From: Amoeboradix gromovi
Lineage: Eukaryota > Sanchytriomycota > Sanchytriomycetes > Sanchytriales > Sanchytriaceae
Direction of reading: 5' to 3'
DNA length: 47,437 bases
NCBI GenBank assembly: GCA_018985225.1
Contig: JADGIF010000009.1
Coordinates: 1 to 47,437 of the forward strand
This document shows positions 18,632 through 28,602 of the stretch, piece by piece. Position 1 is the first letter of the stretch; every line of letters starts with the position of its first letter. The notes under the pieces are model-generated. The model made no database searches and was not told where the DNA came from. It saw only the letters and a program-made list of their open reading frames with translations. Made by a program: the position numbers and the translations under genes.

Positions 18632-19250
18632 GCAGCTTGACCATTTTCTTGAATAAATCATTTATCGCGAATTTGTATACATTTTTGTATCATTTCAAGA
18701 CTTTTCCAGATTTTTCAACAGCGTAGATACTCGATACTCTTCCTTTTCACTAATGGTAAATGGAAATGGATATAATCCCGAATGTCAAATCTAAAAAATA
18801 ACTAGCAGGTACAGCATACAAAGACATATGATCTGATATACTTACCCTCGTTCGATACGAGCCAGATGCTAAGTAGCTAGTCGAGCAAGTTCGCAAGAAA
18901 TATGGCCACAATGTCACATTATACATTCAAGGAACGCTTGAAGTTCAAGTGTAAGCAAAGAGGAAAGACGATAATCGAATGTAATGAATCATTTACTAGT
19001 CAGACATGCACAAGGTATGGTACTCTAGAGAAAACCAACTTAGAAACCTACACTTGTACCATTTGTCATTTTGAAGTAGATAGAGACCATATGGCAGCAA
19101 GGAGCATATATATCAAGTATATGCATCCTTATTCAATCCCGCCTCAGGGTAGCAAAAGCGTGAGCAATCACTCTAACGGAGCATCTGGCACTGCTAGTTT
19201 CTCTGTGGAAATTCTCGATTTTCTCAGAAATCAGGACTTTTAACGAGGAG
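18632..19250 (+). mobile_element. Decayed IS607/TnpB-like element, copy C
   Basis: About 610 bp in plus orientation, inverted relative to copy A. The left end GCAGCTTGACCATTTTCTTG matches A's left end, followed by the conserved block up to ATGGTAAATGG (18752). About 135 bp of scrambled sequence follow, then the nuclease C-terminus and the right end TTTTAACGAGGAG. It shares the interior deletion junction with A. Confidence 0.78.
18902..19243 (+). pseudogene. TnpB/Fanzor C-terminal fragment (RuvC-III and zinc ribbon)
   Basis: 113 codons, the best preserved nuclease remnant. It reads MATMSHYTFKERLKFKCKQR (the conserved segment before the zinc ribbon), then ESFTSQTCTRYG and CTICHFEVDRDHMAARSI. 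In intact TnpB/Fanzor the ribbon is CxxC...CxxC. Here the second Cys of the first pair has become Tyr (CTRY where copy A has CTRC). The Asp of DRD, the third catalytic residue of RuvC, is kept. The tail SFSVEILDFLRNQDF ends at the element's right end, as in copies D and E. The start and at least two-thirds of the protein are absent, so it cannot encode an active nuclease. Confidence 0.8.
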
Positions 19251-19903
19251 AGCTAGCCCAGTAAAAAATGTGGCAAAATTTTACTTTTTCAGGATACATC
19301 ACATTGTTAGCGATCCTTTTCTTTGTTCCTACATCGAGAGTAAACGAGAATAGCGCCATGCTAAGAATAGCACATGCTCATTTCTGCTGAATGGTCCTTG
19401 ATGCTGTGGTTGCAAATACAGTTGCCTTACCGTATCTTTTTTTTTCGCTTTCTATGACACCTAAATATCTTACATTCTCTCAGTCTTTGTAATTCATATT
19501 CTGAGCCACTATCGTTCCCAAACTACCCTATGCACTGCGGACCCACCTTTTTTGGACCCATTGATATAAATGATGATTTTACTGCTAGATTAATAGTCGG
19601 ATAAGGCTTGCATGACATAGTGCTGCACAAAAAACAACTCAGGTTTTCTTTTTTATCACCGTTTGATTCTTCTCCAATGCACTTTTTACAGCAATCTTAA
19701 TTAGTATTGGCGCTAATGTCAAGATGTAGTTATGTGTCTTTCTCTTTTGATAACTATATTTCCTACAAAGTTTGCTGTCCGTTTCCATAGCTCATGACCA
19801 TGTCAGTAGTCACAAGTGGCAAAATTATACGTCTATGGAGAAATGTCATTCCTAATCATGTTACCTGATCTTTGCTATAAATAAGGTGAAAACGTACTTA
19901 ATT
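19251..19903. other. Intergenic stretch with possible TATA box
   Basis: About 650 bp without an intact gene. Minus-strand frames near 19446-19575 contain VRYLGVIESEKKRYGKA and YINGSKKGG, loosely like retroelement reverse-transcriptase strings, but in an odd order and broken. GCTATAAATAAG at 19874-19885 is a good TATA box for the gene starting at 19904. Confidence 0.35.
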
Positions 19904-20788
19904 ATGTTATTTACCATAGTAGCAGCCCATTTTACTTTAATCGGATCAAGAGAACAAGCTAAGTGGCCAGCCAGCAATGAGCGCTTCTGGCCGATTAATG
20001 GCGGTGCAACATTAAGAAGCGTTGACGATTGTTTAAAGCTACCTGCCTCTAAGCCAACAGTTGTCCCAAGTGGTCCCTATACCATACATTGGGAAATTGG
20101 AAATGGTGCTCATCATGTAGGAATGTGTGAGGCATACTTGATAGATACAAAATCAGGGGCGTCAGAAAAGATTGGTGAAGAGGACAACTGCGTGAGTACC
20201 AAACAGGCATTAACAGTGGATTTAAGCAAACATTCATGTACAAGCTGTGTAATTAAAGCAACAGTAGCTGCCGATCACTTGGTTACCTCAATTGAGAACT
20301 ATGATTCGTGTATGGATGTGACATTTGACGGTTCAGCAAGCTCAGATTCCGAAAGCCAAACAACATCACCTGCTGCTAGTGAGACAGTCACAGAATCAAC
20401 GGCACCTTCTCAAGCTCCGGATACGGCCTCCGCTTCATCTGCTCCACCAACTACACCTGATGCTAATAGCGTCTCAGGTACTCCAGAAATAGGGGCAATA
20501 CCAACCCAGCCTGCTCTGACTGCTCCAGAAATAGGGGCAATACCAACCCAGCCTGCTCTGACTGCTCCAGAAATAGGAGCAATGCCAACCCAGCCTGCTC
20601 TGACTGCTCCAGAAATAGGAGCAATGCCAACCCAGCCTGCTCTGACTGCTCCAGAACTATCAAACCTTCCAGGATTTACTGCGCCATCTAATGCAGAAAA
20701 TCTTACTATTAGAAAGCAAAGAAAAAGGCGCCATAGGCTTTCCAGAAATGTCGGAACAGCAGCTCCAGCCGTAGGAGTGCCTTACTAA
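19904..20788 (+). CDS. Secreted X325/LPMO-like protein with C-terminal repeats
   Basis: 294 aa from the ATG at 19904. If the true start is six codons earlier (a GTG at 19886, or via an unseen exon), the N-terminus MKTYLIMLFTIVAA is a good signal peptide, and cleavage would leave HFTLIG as the mature start. An N-terminal His is the hallmark of copper-binding LPMO and X325/BIM1 folds. A second candidate His cluster is GNGAHHVGMC, and several Cys could form disulfides. Residues about 150-200 are Ser/Thr-rich, followed by four 14-aa repeats PEIGA(I/M)PTQPALTA and a basic tail RKQRKRRHRLSRN. Likely extracellular or wall-associated. The catalytic class is inferred from the His pattern only. Confidence 0.65.
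   Translation: MLFTIVAAHFTLIGSREQAKWPASNERFWPINGGATLRSVDDCLKLPASKPTVVPSGPYTIHWEIGNGAHHVGMCEAYLIDTKSGASEKIGEEDNCVSTKQALTVDLSKHSCTSCVIKATVAADHLVTSIENYDSCMDVTFDGSASSDSESQTTSPAASETVTESTAPSQAPDTASASSAPPTTPDANSVSGTPEIGAIPTQPALTAPEIGAIPTQPALTAPEIGAMPTQPALTAPEIGAMPTQPALTAPELSNLPGFTAPSNAENLTIRKQRKRRHRLSRNVGTAAPAVGVPY
20483..20650 (+). repeat. Four tandem 42-bp repeats in coding sequence
   Basis: Four consecutive copies of a 42-bp unit encode PEIGA(I/M)PTQPALTA. Units 1-2 and units 3-4 are identical pairs that differ at GGGGCAATA versus GGAGCAATG, so the array grew by duplicating pairs. Confidence 0.9.
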
Positions 20789-20881
20789 TATAATAAACTT
20801 TGGTTTTAGTAACTGCATTGTTTAATTTTAAACCTATTCTTTCTAAAGACAGACAACTTGATTAAATTAGTTTTATTAGAA

Positions 20882-22097
20882 TCATTGATGCAAATGTCCG
20901 CTTGTGGCAAATTGACTGCTCCACACAAATGCCTGACTAAGCATACTCTCTATGTCTCTGCTTGTCCATGTTTTTGTATCGGGATTCTGTAAAATGGTCA
21001 TAATTCCTACAAAATCATTCTTCAATATTTTTTCTTTAAATCTTTGCAGAAATGAAGCGCAAACATACAGATGAAAATTAGAAAAAGCATCCTTCGCGCC
21101 TTCACTTAAATAAGTATCCCAAATCCTTATTATTTGAGGTAACTGAAACTCTCTTATCAATAAACAGTTCATCCACCTGAACCCAAATTGTAAGAACTCA
21201 ACGTTTTCAGCATCCAATTGCTTAACAAGCGCAGGTTCAACTCGCTTCATTAGTTCTTTTAACTGGATGATTTGGCGTTGAATTCCTGGTTGAGTATAAG
21301 TATAATGATCCTGTATTCTTTCTATAAGTTTGGTTAAGCACCAGTAGCACAAAGATTCCAATTCATCCATTTTATCGGAAGAGAGCTCAGCAGGATCATA
21401 GTCATTAACATTCTCAATCCCGAGTATGTTAGAGAGGAAAATAGAAAAGAATGGAGTTAACAAATCATTCATACCTATATAAGTTGGATTTACCTTGAAC
21501 ATAATTTGTTGTTGGATGGCGAATAGACCAGACATACAATATACGAAGCATTGCTTTTTGAGTGGCTTCTTTTTGATATAGAGCAATGCTTGGATGTGTT
21601 CTGGGCATATCAATTGATATCTGATGCCAAGTTGTTTCTTCCTTTGATTCACTAAGGGTTATAGAGCGCTGTTCTAGGTATTCAGTTTTGCGTTTGTTTA
21701 TGAAACTGGCTCTTTTATCGGCATCATTAGGCTGAACCATGCCGATTAAGATTGGCCAAATAGCTGCTCTTAATTTATTTGTAGGTATACCGTTCCAGCA
21801 CAACTTCCGTAGCTCAACTATATTTAGGGACTCAGAAGAGAGTAGAGCAGATAACCGCTCAGAAAGAGATGCAGGAGATACAATGTTATTTTGGTTGGAT
21901 GTGGAAGAATTGATAGAAGATTCAGACGCTTTGCGATCTTTAGTTTTATTTTCAACTGTCCATAAATCATCATCTGACATTTGCTCTTTCACTTGGACCT
22001 TTGGAGGCTTTAATACAGAAAAAAAATCCAACAAGGATGATGGTTCCTCATCTTCTCTAGTTATTTTAGCAGGAACCAATTTTGGGGAAGTCCACAT
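20882..22097 (-). CDS. Gyp1/TBC1D22-type Rab GTPase-activating protein
   Basis: 398 aa from two exons joined by removing a 19-nt intron (21475-21493). TBC domain from about residue 90: RKLCWNGIPTNKLRAAIWPI, DMPRTH (the IPxD..R-type motif with its catalytic Arg), and RILYVWSIRHPTTNYVQG joined across the splice to MNDLLTPFF (the YxQG motif, with its catalytic Gln). The ending TWTSRDIESMLSQAFVW is characteristic of Gyp1/TBC1D22, which acts on Ypt1/Rab1 at the Golgi. The N-terminal 90 residues are Ser-rich and probably disordered. Divergent from the kinase at 22244. Confidence 0.9.
21475..21493 (-). other. 19-nt spliceosomal intron
   Basis: On the coding strand: GTAAATCCAACTTATATAG, phase 1. Removal restores NYVQG-MNDL of the TBC domain. 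Its 3' end is CTTATATAG, a variant of the TTAATTTAG seen in the others. Confidence 0.9.
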
Positions 22098-22243
22098 CTT
22101 TGTTTCGTAAATGAATTTTTAAGAATATCATCAATACCATAGAGAATTGACTCAGAAATCAATGAAGCATAAAACGTGAATCATAATAATCCTGATCGTG
22201 TTTCTGCACAAATCCTCGTCTACAAAGTGGCTGTGTTAAAAGA

Positions 22244-24842
22244 ATGTCATTTTTGAAATCAAGCAATAGTTTTGGCTCTCTGTTAGATGGAAAGTTTTTC
22301 CACAAGCTAAAGAGATCGGCCACAAACTCTTCCGAGGCGTTTGAATCGAAGCCAAGTACCGGATTTTTAATTAAAGACTTTAAGGGAAATGGAAGCAAAA
22401 TTGAATTACCTTGTGATATGGGTGAGCAAGTAGAAATTTTGGCGTATGTTGATGATTTAAGTTATGTATGTAGAAATTCGGATTCCAAAATTGGCATAAT
22501 TCCAAACGAGTTTTTGAATTTGGAAACCTTGTCAAAATTTGAAGTACCAAGCATCAGGAACTTTATAAATTCTGAATTTTCTCAGGACAAAAACTTCTCA
22601 GCATTCGTCATGCATTACGAGCTAAGTAGATCAATGGATGACCATAAAAGCGATTATTTTATCGGTACAAAGTCAAAATTATCCGCATCACAACCACAGC
22701 TAGCAATCCTTCCCTATCTGGATGTCATAAAAATTGGTAAATTCAACTCTAGCAATACAATCGATGCAACTTTGGTAACAGTGTACAGCGAATTTGAAAA
22801 CAAAAAGATATTAATTGAGACAGACTGGACTTTAGGTGAGACTAAAAATAACATCCTAGACAAGTTTAAAATTTTAGATAAAGAAAGATACCAACTTATG
22901 ATTAAACTCAACAATAGCCTTACTCCGTTGACTGATTTTTTGTATTCCGCATTGATGCAGGATATTATGGCTGAAAAAAACATATACATTCGAAAGATAT
23001 CGAGATCTAAAAAGCAACACAGTCCCAACTCTTTATCAAAATCGGGTTCTAATGTGTTAAGCCGCACTCCAATCTCTTTATCAAAATCGGGTTCCAATCT
23101 GCTAAATCGCAGCATATCAATGAAGAAAGCCAAACACTTTGAAAACATAAATTATGGCACACTACTAAATGATTTTACAACTCATAGAAATACAAAGTGG
23201 CAACCAGGAGAGAATCTTATTATTTTAGCATTTATCAGTAAATCAAACCCGCTTTTCGTCTGCAAAGGGTCTAATTCTGTAATAGATGCAATTCCTACAA
23301 AACAAATTAATTTTCAAGGCAGTAAATCTGAATTACCAACTTTAGAAGATTTGAGAGTCGAATCAACAAATGATCAAGAGCTGGCCGACTTTTTTGCTAA
23401 CTATGATTGGACCAGGCAGGTTTATACTCCAATATCTGTGAAGGAACCATTTAGGCAAGTGCGTCTACGCAGTAACTCTTCTCCACTAACTACAGAAAAA
23501 GACCCAATCAAGATTAAAGCTATCTCTAATGATTCTATCAGTGTCAAATCTTCTAACATAGATGTTGTACAAACCACTTTAACGGTTATTGGAGAAGAGG
23601 CAGAAACTAAAAGAATTATGATAGATTTGGAATGGACATTATCCACATTTCAAAACTATGTATATGGAAAATTCAAAGTAAGTAATCCAGGCGAGTATCA
23701 GTTACTAATTGTGAGCAAAGGGTCCCCAACCGAAGTGACTGAAAAAATATTTTTCAAGTTTCTTAGTGATAATAGAGAGAAAATTGTATATCTAAAAAAA
23801 AAGAATTTTTACAACTTAGAAATTAAACCCTCAGCAGAGATTTCTAAATCAAAAAGCGAATTTTCAACTGATGCAAATCGTGATTCGATGGATTCCATGA
23901 CTAATTTTACTGATTCTATTCGTAATGGTACCGTATTTAAAGTATTACAAAAAGGCGAAAAAGCGCCTTACAGTCCTGAATCAAGAGACAATGGGATATT
24001 AGTTCAAACTGTTTTAAAAGGTAGATTGTTGGGGAAAGGAAACTCCGCAATTGTTTATCTTGGAATGGAGAGCAAAACGGGGAAAGCCATTGCAATTAAA
24101 GAGATAGAAATATCCTCAAAATATACAACTAAAGAGGAAATGCAATCCGTCGCAAATGTACTGAAAAAAGAAACGCTATTACTGAAAAAAATGAAGCATG
24201 AAAACATTGTAGAATACTATGGATTTAATATGGTAGGTGGAAAACTTCAGCTGCTCCTTGAATATGTACCAGGTGGTAGCATACAATCGATGATTGCGAA
24301 CTGTAATACATTTCCGGACTCTTTGGTTATTAATTTTTCAAGAGAAATACTACGCGGTCTAGTATATTTACATGACAGACACGTGCTTCATAGAGATATC
24401 AAGTCATCTAATCTACTGATTGATGACAAGGGACATTGCAAGCTGACTGACTTTGCATATGCCGTAAATTATGTTAATCTAGGTAAGCGAAAACAAGAAG
24501 AATGAAGTGAGCTTTATCAACTCAAACTATCTAAGAAACTCAGAGTTGCAATCCTCGGTTTATTGGATGGCGCCTGAAGTGGTGTGTTATTTGCACTACA
24601 GCACTGCCTCTGATGTATGGGCTTTTTGCTGCGTTATGATAGAAATGTACACTGCCAAATTACCATGGGGTGATATTGGTCAGGTAGAAGCGTTGTTTAA
24701 GATTGGAAAGCAAATGGCACCGCCATACCCAGAGTCCATTTCAATCCTTGCATTAGATGTTCTAAAAAAGGGGATGGCCATTGATTACAAAACACGACCT
24801 TCTGCGTCTGCCATTCTTAAGCATCCATACCTAAACTCGTAG
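22244..24842 (+). CDS. STE11/MAPKKK-like protein kinase with duplicated N-terminal modules
   Basis: 859 aa from two exons (intron 24464-24482). The kinase domain is at about residues 594-857: Gly loop LLGKGNSAIVYLG, catalytic Lys in AIAIKEIEI, HRDIKSSNLL loop, YWMAPEVV and SDVWAFCCVMIEM, all in the STE11/Bck1 style. The metal-binding motif is DFA instead of DFG (KLTDFAYAV). The N-terminal half holds two copies of a module: an SH3-like strand pattern (residues about 57-92 and 315-355), then a segment with the pattern DWTLGETKNNILDKFK / EWTLSTFQNYVYGKFK that could be a RA/ubiquitin-like fold. Between them SLSKSGSN is repeated twice. The domain calls before the kinase are inference. Confidence 0.88.
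24464..24482 (+). other. 19-nt spliceosomal intron
   Basis: GTAAATTATGTTAATCTAG, phase 0. It joins DFAYA to VSENKKNEVSFINSNYL and restores the kinase activation segment; the unspliced frame ends at 24505. Confidence 0.88.
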
Positions 24843-25525
24843 ATATCTATTAGTTTTTGTACTTCTACATCTATTGGCATGTGGGATGTTCTTAATAAAT
24901 ATGTTCCTTAATGTAACATTAAGGTTAACCAATCTTCCACTATAATAGCTTAAACCAAAAAACTTCTTCCTAATGATAAATCATTTGATCATCATTAGAT
25001 GTCCTAATTTACATGAAAATCTGTAATTCCCGCAAAAAATCTGACAAAGAGTCGCCCCTTGCGGTGGTTGCTCATGTCCTTACTACCGTAAAGCGGGGTT
25101 GAGTATGGATGTATATAAGTACATGCTTCTCAATGCCACATCTTTTAATCTCCTTCCAAACCTTTTATGTTTGGGCATACGGAAAGTCCTCAGACATAAC
25201 ACTGCCTTATCGTTCTATAATTTCTTTTACTTTGTTGCATGAAACTCTAGATAATGACTTGACTTCTTTTAAGGAAGAAATGGAAACTCAAGCTATTTTT
25301 AATGTCTTGCCGGTTTCTAGGAACAACTCTTCTGATGATGGAAGACATCTCATAGCCCTTGAGGAATGTCCGTTATTCATTTACTATTGATTTCTATAGT
25401 ATGACACATTGAAGAGGAGACAATTTGGAGCTATTGGTAAATAAGGGAAGGGAAGAATTTCCAGCTTTTATGGTCCCAGAAAAGTCTAGAATCTGAACGC
25501 ATTCGAAAGATGTAGCTGTTCAGCG
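24843..25525. other. Gene-free stretch with an old element relic and a doubtful short frame
   Basis: The frame 25109-25390 (93 codons, ATG start) begins inside the decayed element copy F. Its sequence is not family-like to me; the part after about 25150 might be the tail of a lost gene. Nothing else is identified. Confidence 0.35.
24995..25142 (-). mobile_element. Strongly decayed IS607/TnpB-like element, copy F
   Basis: Alignable by eye to the right-hand 150 bp of the family: GTCCTAATTTACATGAAAAT matches GTCCTGATTTCCGAGAAAAT, and ACTACCGTAAAGCGGGGTTG matches ACTACCCCGAGGCGGGATTG. Divergence is much higher than in copies A, C, D and E, so this is an older insertion. Confidence 0.5.
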
Positions 25526-26116
25526 ATGATTTTTGAAATCATTGTGTTGTTTCGTGGTAACTCTGAAACCACAGTTTTAGTCAAGCCAAGAATGAGTTCG
25601 GATAAAATTCTTTTGGTCGACTCTAAATCCATTCTAGCAGCAAGCTGTTTGATCCACAACTCTATCCCACTAATCCAGATCAAAGTGATAAAAATTTTAT
25701 TTCACTCGGAAATTGAATATCTTGACCATTTACAAAAGCAGTCGATAAAACTAGCATATCTGAACTTAGATCATTTGGTGATGACCCATAAGATAATACG
25801 GGATAGCTTGGCGGATTTGGTTCATGGAACTGATATTTTTGAAGTCGTCAACCTTTTGTCTTCTCTTATTCCCAAAATATTGAAGCAATCCACAGAAGTA
25901 ATCAAGTCGTGCCAAGTTAATATATTGCAGTATGACAATATTCAAGTGAAAACTCTGGTTTGTTACATCTGGAACAGAATCACGGAATATCCAAAACTAC
26001 TAAACGAGTTGCTAGTTTTAAGCAGCGATTTCAATTCTTCGGAGATATCTGCCATTGAGCTCTGCAGTATGAAATTCCGATGGATGATCATCGACTTGCA
26101 TGTACTTTGTCAATAA
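25526..26116 (+). CDS. Unknown 196-aa helical protein
   Basis: ATG start, continuous frame of soluble, Leu/Ile-rich helical sequence after a short beta-like opening (MIFEIIVLFRGNSETTVLV, KILLVDSKSILAASCLIHNS). No signal peptide or membrane span. I do not recognise the family. A 5' exon is possible because the region upstream is also coding-like. Stop TAA is followed by TAAATAGG. Confidence 0.6.
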   Translation: MIFEIIVLFRGNSETTVLVKPRMSSDKILLVDSKSILAASCLIHNSIPLIQIKVIKILFHSEIEYLDHLQKQSIKLAYLNLDHLVMTHKIIRDSLADLVHGTDIFEVVNLLSSLIPKILKQSTEVIKSCQVNILQYDNIQVKTLVCYIWNRITEYPKLLNELLVLSSDFNSSEISAIELCSMKFRWMIIDLHVLCQ

Positions 26117-26399
26117 TAAATAGGTATATACTCTACAAAAAAGAGAAAATATTTAAAGCAAATATGCCAGGTAAATGAACCAAAATAGATAGTTCCATTA
26201 TTTTATGATCATAAAAACTCCTCTTATTTCGCTTTAAACTTCGAAATATGTAAAACCCAATGTTTTTCCACAGGTGTATGCACTTGGGACACACTCTGTG
26301 AAAATAAGACTAGGGTACATCATAAGTTGGCCAATTATGTTTAATTTTGACTCTATTTATTGCTAGTTTGACTTTGTTATTACAAATATCATTCAATAT

Positions 26400-27055
26400 G
26401 AGACTTAAAACTCAATTCGTATTTATGCAAACCTTAAAAATACTCATTGCTAAAGGCGACCATTTGAGACCTCTCGCTCCTTTGATATTGGTATCATGTA
26501 GTGAAGGACGAAGTTGCCAGCTTGGTTTTTTAAACTCTGTCGTAAAGCTAATAAATACATCTCTGATATTCAAGCCTGCGTTTTCATCGTTGGCGATCGC
26601 TGTGGAGCATGTTGCGCATGTCCTAAGTATTTCGCTTTTTATTGACATCTTACTTGCATTTATAGCATTTCTTCAATGTGCGCTCTTCAGGAATAGTGAG
26701 TATCTCTCAATCTCGAAAACTGATGCAAGAGTAGTATATTGGGTACAGGATTGTTTTCGTGTACATGCGCATTGCTTCCATCTCCACATACGATAGATCG
26801 CCTTAGTGGCCGCTTGCGATTTTTTAGTTGCGTCTCTTCTGACCTGTAACCAGTTCATTGTACATCATATACACGATGTTCTTTTTGAGTCCCAAACTTC
26901 CGAGGCGCCATCGCTTCAGTGGTTTCTGGCAATAAAACCAGATAAGCTTTCGTGTGTGGTGCTATGGCGTTGAGGTACTCGACACTCGCGATGTCATGTT
27001 TATTTCTCATTGATTCAATCTCCTTTTAGTTCTGGTTAGTGAACATCGGATCCAT
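26400..27055 (-). pseudogene. Frameshifted Fanzor-type nuclease fossil (second family)
   Basis: Read on the minus strand with frame changes, the segment gives in order: APRKFGTQKEHRVYD (resembles the FRxLKFxxYxxxQ region of Fanzors), then GDGSNAHVHENNPVPNILLL (resembles the GDWS/GDGS...PxP...LL segment) and RTCATC followed by ANDENAGLNIRDVFISF (zinc-ribbon pair plus the RuvC-III DxNAAxNI motif). Stops and shifts are frequent. The sequence is not alignable with copies A-G, so it belongs to a different TnpB/Fanzor lineage. Assignment is by motif order only. Confidence 0.5.
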
Positions 27056-27056
27056 G

Positions 27057-27556
27057 TACTCGTTAAAAGTCCTGATTTCCGAGAAAATCGAGAATTTCCA
27101 CAAAGAAACTAGCAATGCTAGATGCTCCGTTACAGTGATTGCTAACGCTTTCACTACCCTGAGGCGAGATTGAATAAGGATGCAGATACTTGATGTGTAT
27201 GTTCCTTGTTGCCATATAATCTCTGTTGTTGCACACGTGATAAGAACAACACATACGAATTATTAAATAAATAGTTTGCAGGCTTTTTTATCCCTGATCT
27301 CTTTCTAGACATTGAAAGACGTCTAAATTTTCCATGTTTGGACCAGTTCCTCAACGTTGATGTATGTATATTACAACTATTAGTTGTTTCTTTAGATTTG
27401 ACATATTCAGGATTACAACTATTGATTACATTTACCATTTGCGAAAAGGAAGAAAATCGAGTATTTGAGCTACTAGAAAAATCTGGAAAAGTCTTGAAAT
27501 TATACAAAAATGCATACAAATTCGCGATAAATTATTTATTTTATAAAATTCAATAG
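27057..27556 (-). mobile_element. IS607/TnpB-like element, copy D, with recombinase HTH remnant
   Basis: About 500 bp in minus orientation, right end at CTCGTTAAAAGTCC (27059) and left end near 27550. From about 27438 down to 27250 the frame reads MVNVINSC, then YVKSKETT, HTSTLRNWSKHGKFRRL and VLFLSRVQQQR. This matches the MerR-like HTH (TLRRWxxxGKI) followed by the YxRVSSxxQ catalytic-domain start of IS607 TnpA serine recombinases. A deletion then joins it to the nuclease end NNRDYMATRNIHIKYLHP and the tail FFVEILDFLGNQDF. Confidence 0.75.
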
Positions 27557-28602
27557 CCGAAAACTAAATATTCTCTATACTGTAAATTAGTCTTTTTACA
27601 GGATCTAAAACAGCACAATCGATATCACGTAGTTAAGTCAATCCGTCATTTTCAAATCTAGCTATCTCAAGAAGGGTTTACGGATGTCAGAAGTCGCGTT
27701 TTCGAGGCATGCTTTATTGGGCTCTTGTGCGTTGGCCACTTTATTTGGGATACACTCTGAGACAAAGTAGATGTCTTTATTATTCTTTTTCTTTCGCCTG
27801 ACTCTTCTATATTTGCACTCGGCTTGATTGCGATACTTTACAGGGCACTAACACCCATCAGTCGAAATCAGAGTGACATATACACTGGAACATTTCAGTG
27901 TGTATAGAAAGTATCTCAGTATACATCCAATATCGAATGTTACCAATCTCTCTAAATCGCGGACATGGAAAGTATCTCAATGAAATAGATTATTTGGAAG
28001 TTATATGTAGACACTAATTGAACAAGATTTAACGACTCTCCGCCTTTTCGGATTTCAGTTGTTGTACAGTGTCTAAAAGGCTCCTTTTCTGTTTTTATTC
28101 CAGCGTTGTTTCTCTTTACCAATTTCAAATACATCGGAGTAAAATAAAAAAGGGTATACATTTATCTAATATGCTTAAGACGCACTGTAAAAAGTTTGTT
28201 ATGAAATTGTTCTGTTGCTATTTTAGAGTTGAACTTTATAAACTGATTTTGAAATTGCAGGTCGTTTTATTTTTACATTTACACATTCAAGTCTAATGAT
28301 AAATCAAATTTATATTTAAAATTACTTACAAGTCACCTTGTAATTTTTTATATTAAAAACAGGATGGCGAGAAGCTAGAATAGAAGCATACTTGGCATGT
28401 GCAAATGATGAAGATGGGTTTAACAATAGAGTGCGGTTATTTGAAAGATAGTTTCTGGTTATAAAAGAAAGTTGAAGATTTAAAAGCTACAAATGAAAAA
28501 CTAAGTTTAGACGTCTTGGATGGCATCGAAATGGAATTGTTGTACCATTCTTCATTAAAAGTTGTTGATGAATACTTGCTTGACATGTTTATTTATTTTC
28601 AT
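27557..28602. other. Gene-poor stretch with an imperfect hairpin and coding debris
   Basis: About 1 kb without an intact gene. TATACACTG and CAGTGTGTATA form an imperfect hairpin near 27879-27906. GGGATACACTCTGAGA near 27747 repeats, with changes, GGGACACACTCTGTGA near 26287. From 28362 onward there are two overlapping coding-like frames (see the next entry). Confidence 0.35.

Noticed and set aside
19440-19580. Minus-strand strings VRYLGVIESEKKRYGKA and YINGSKKGG as a retrotransposon remnant
   Set aside because: They resemble LINE reverse transcriptase and RNase H motifs, but the order is reversed relative to LINEs, the spacing is wrong and the frame is broken; chance is not excluded.
25526-26116. 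Assignment of the unknown helical protein to the KEOPS subunit Cgi121
   Set aside because: The opening strands are vaguely similar but the conserved family core is not recognisable; left as unknown.
26347-26796. Plus-strand open frame of 149 codons
   Set aside because: It is antisense to the Fanzor-like motifs and has no family pattern; treated as a shadow.
27879-27906. Imperfect hairpin as a structured RNA or terminator
   Set aside because: The arms differ by two bases and no associated gene or conserved context is visible.
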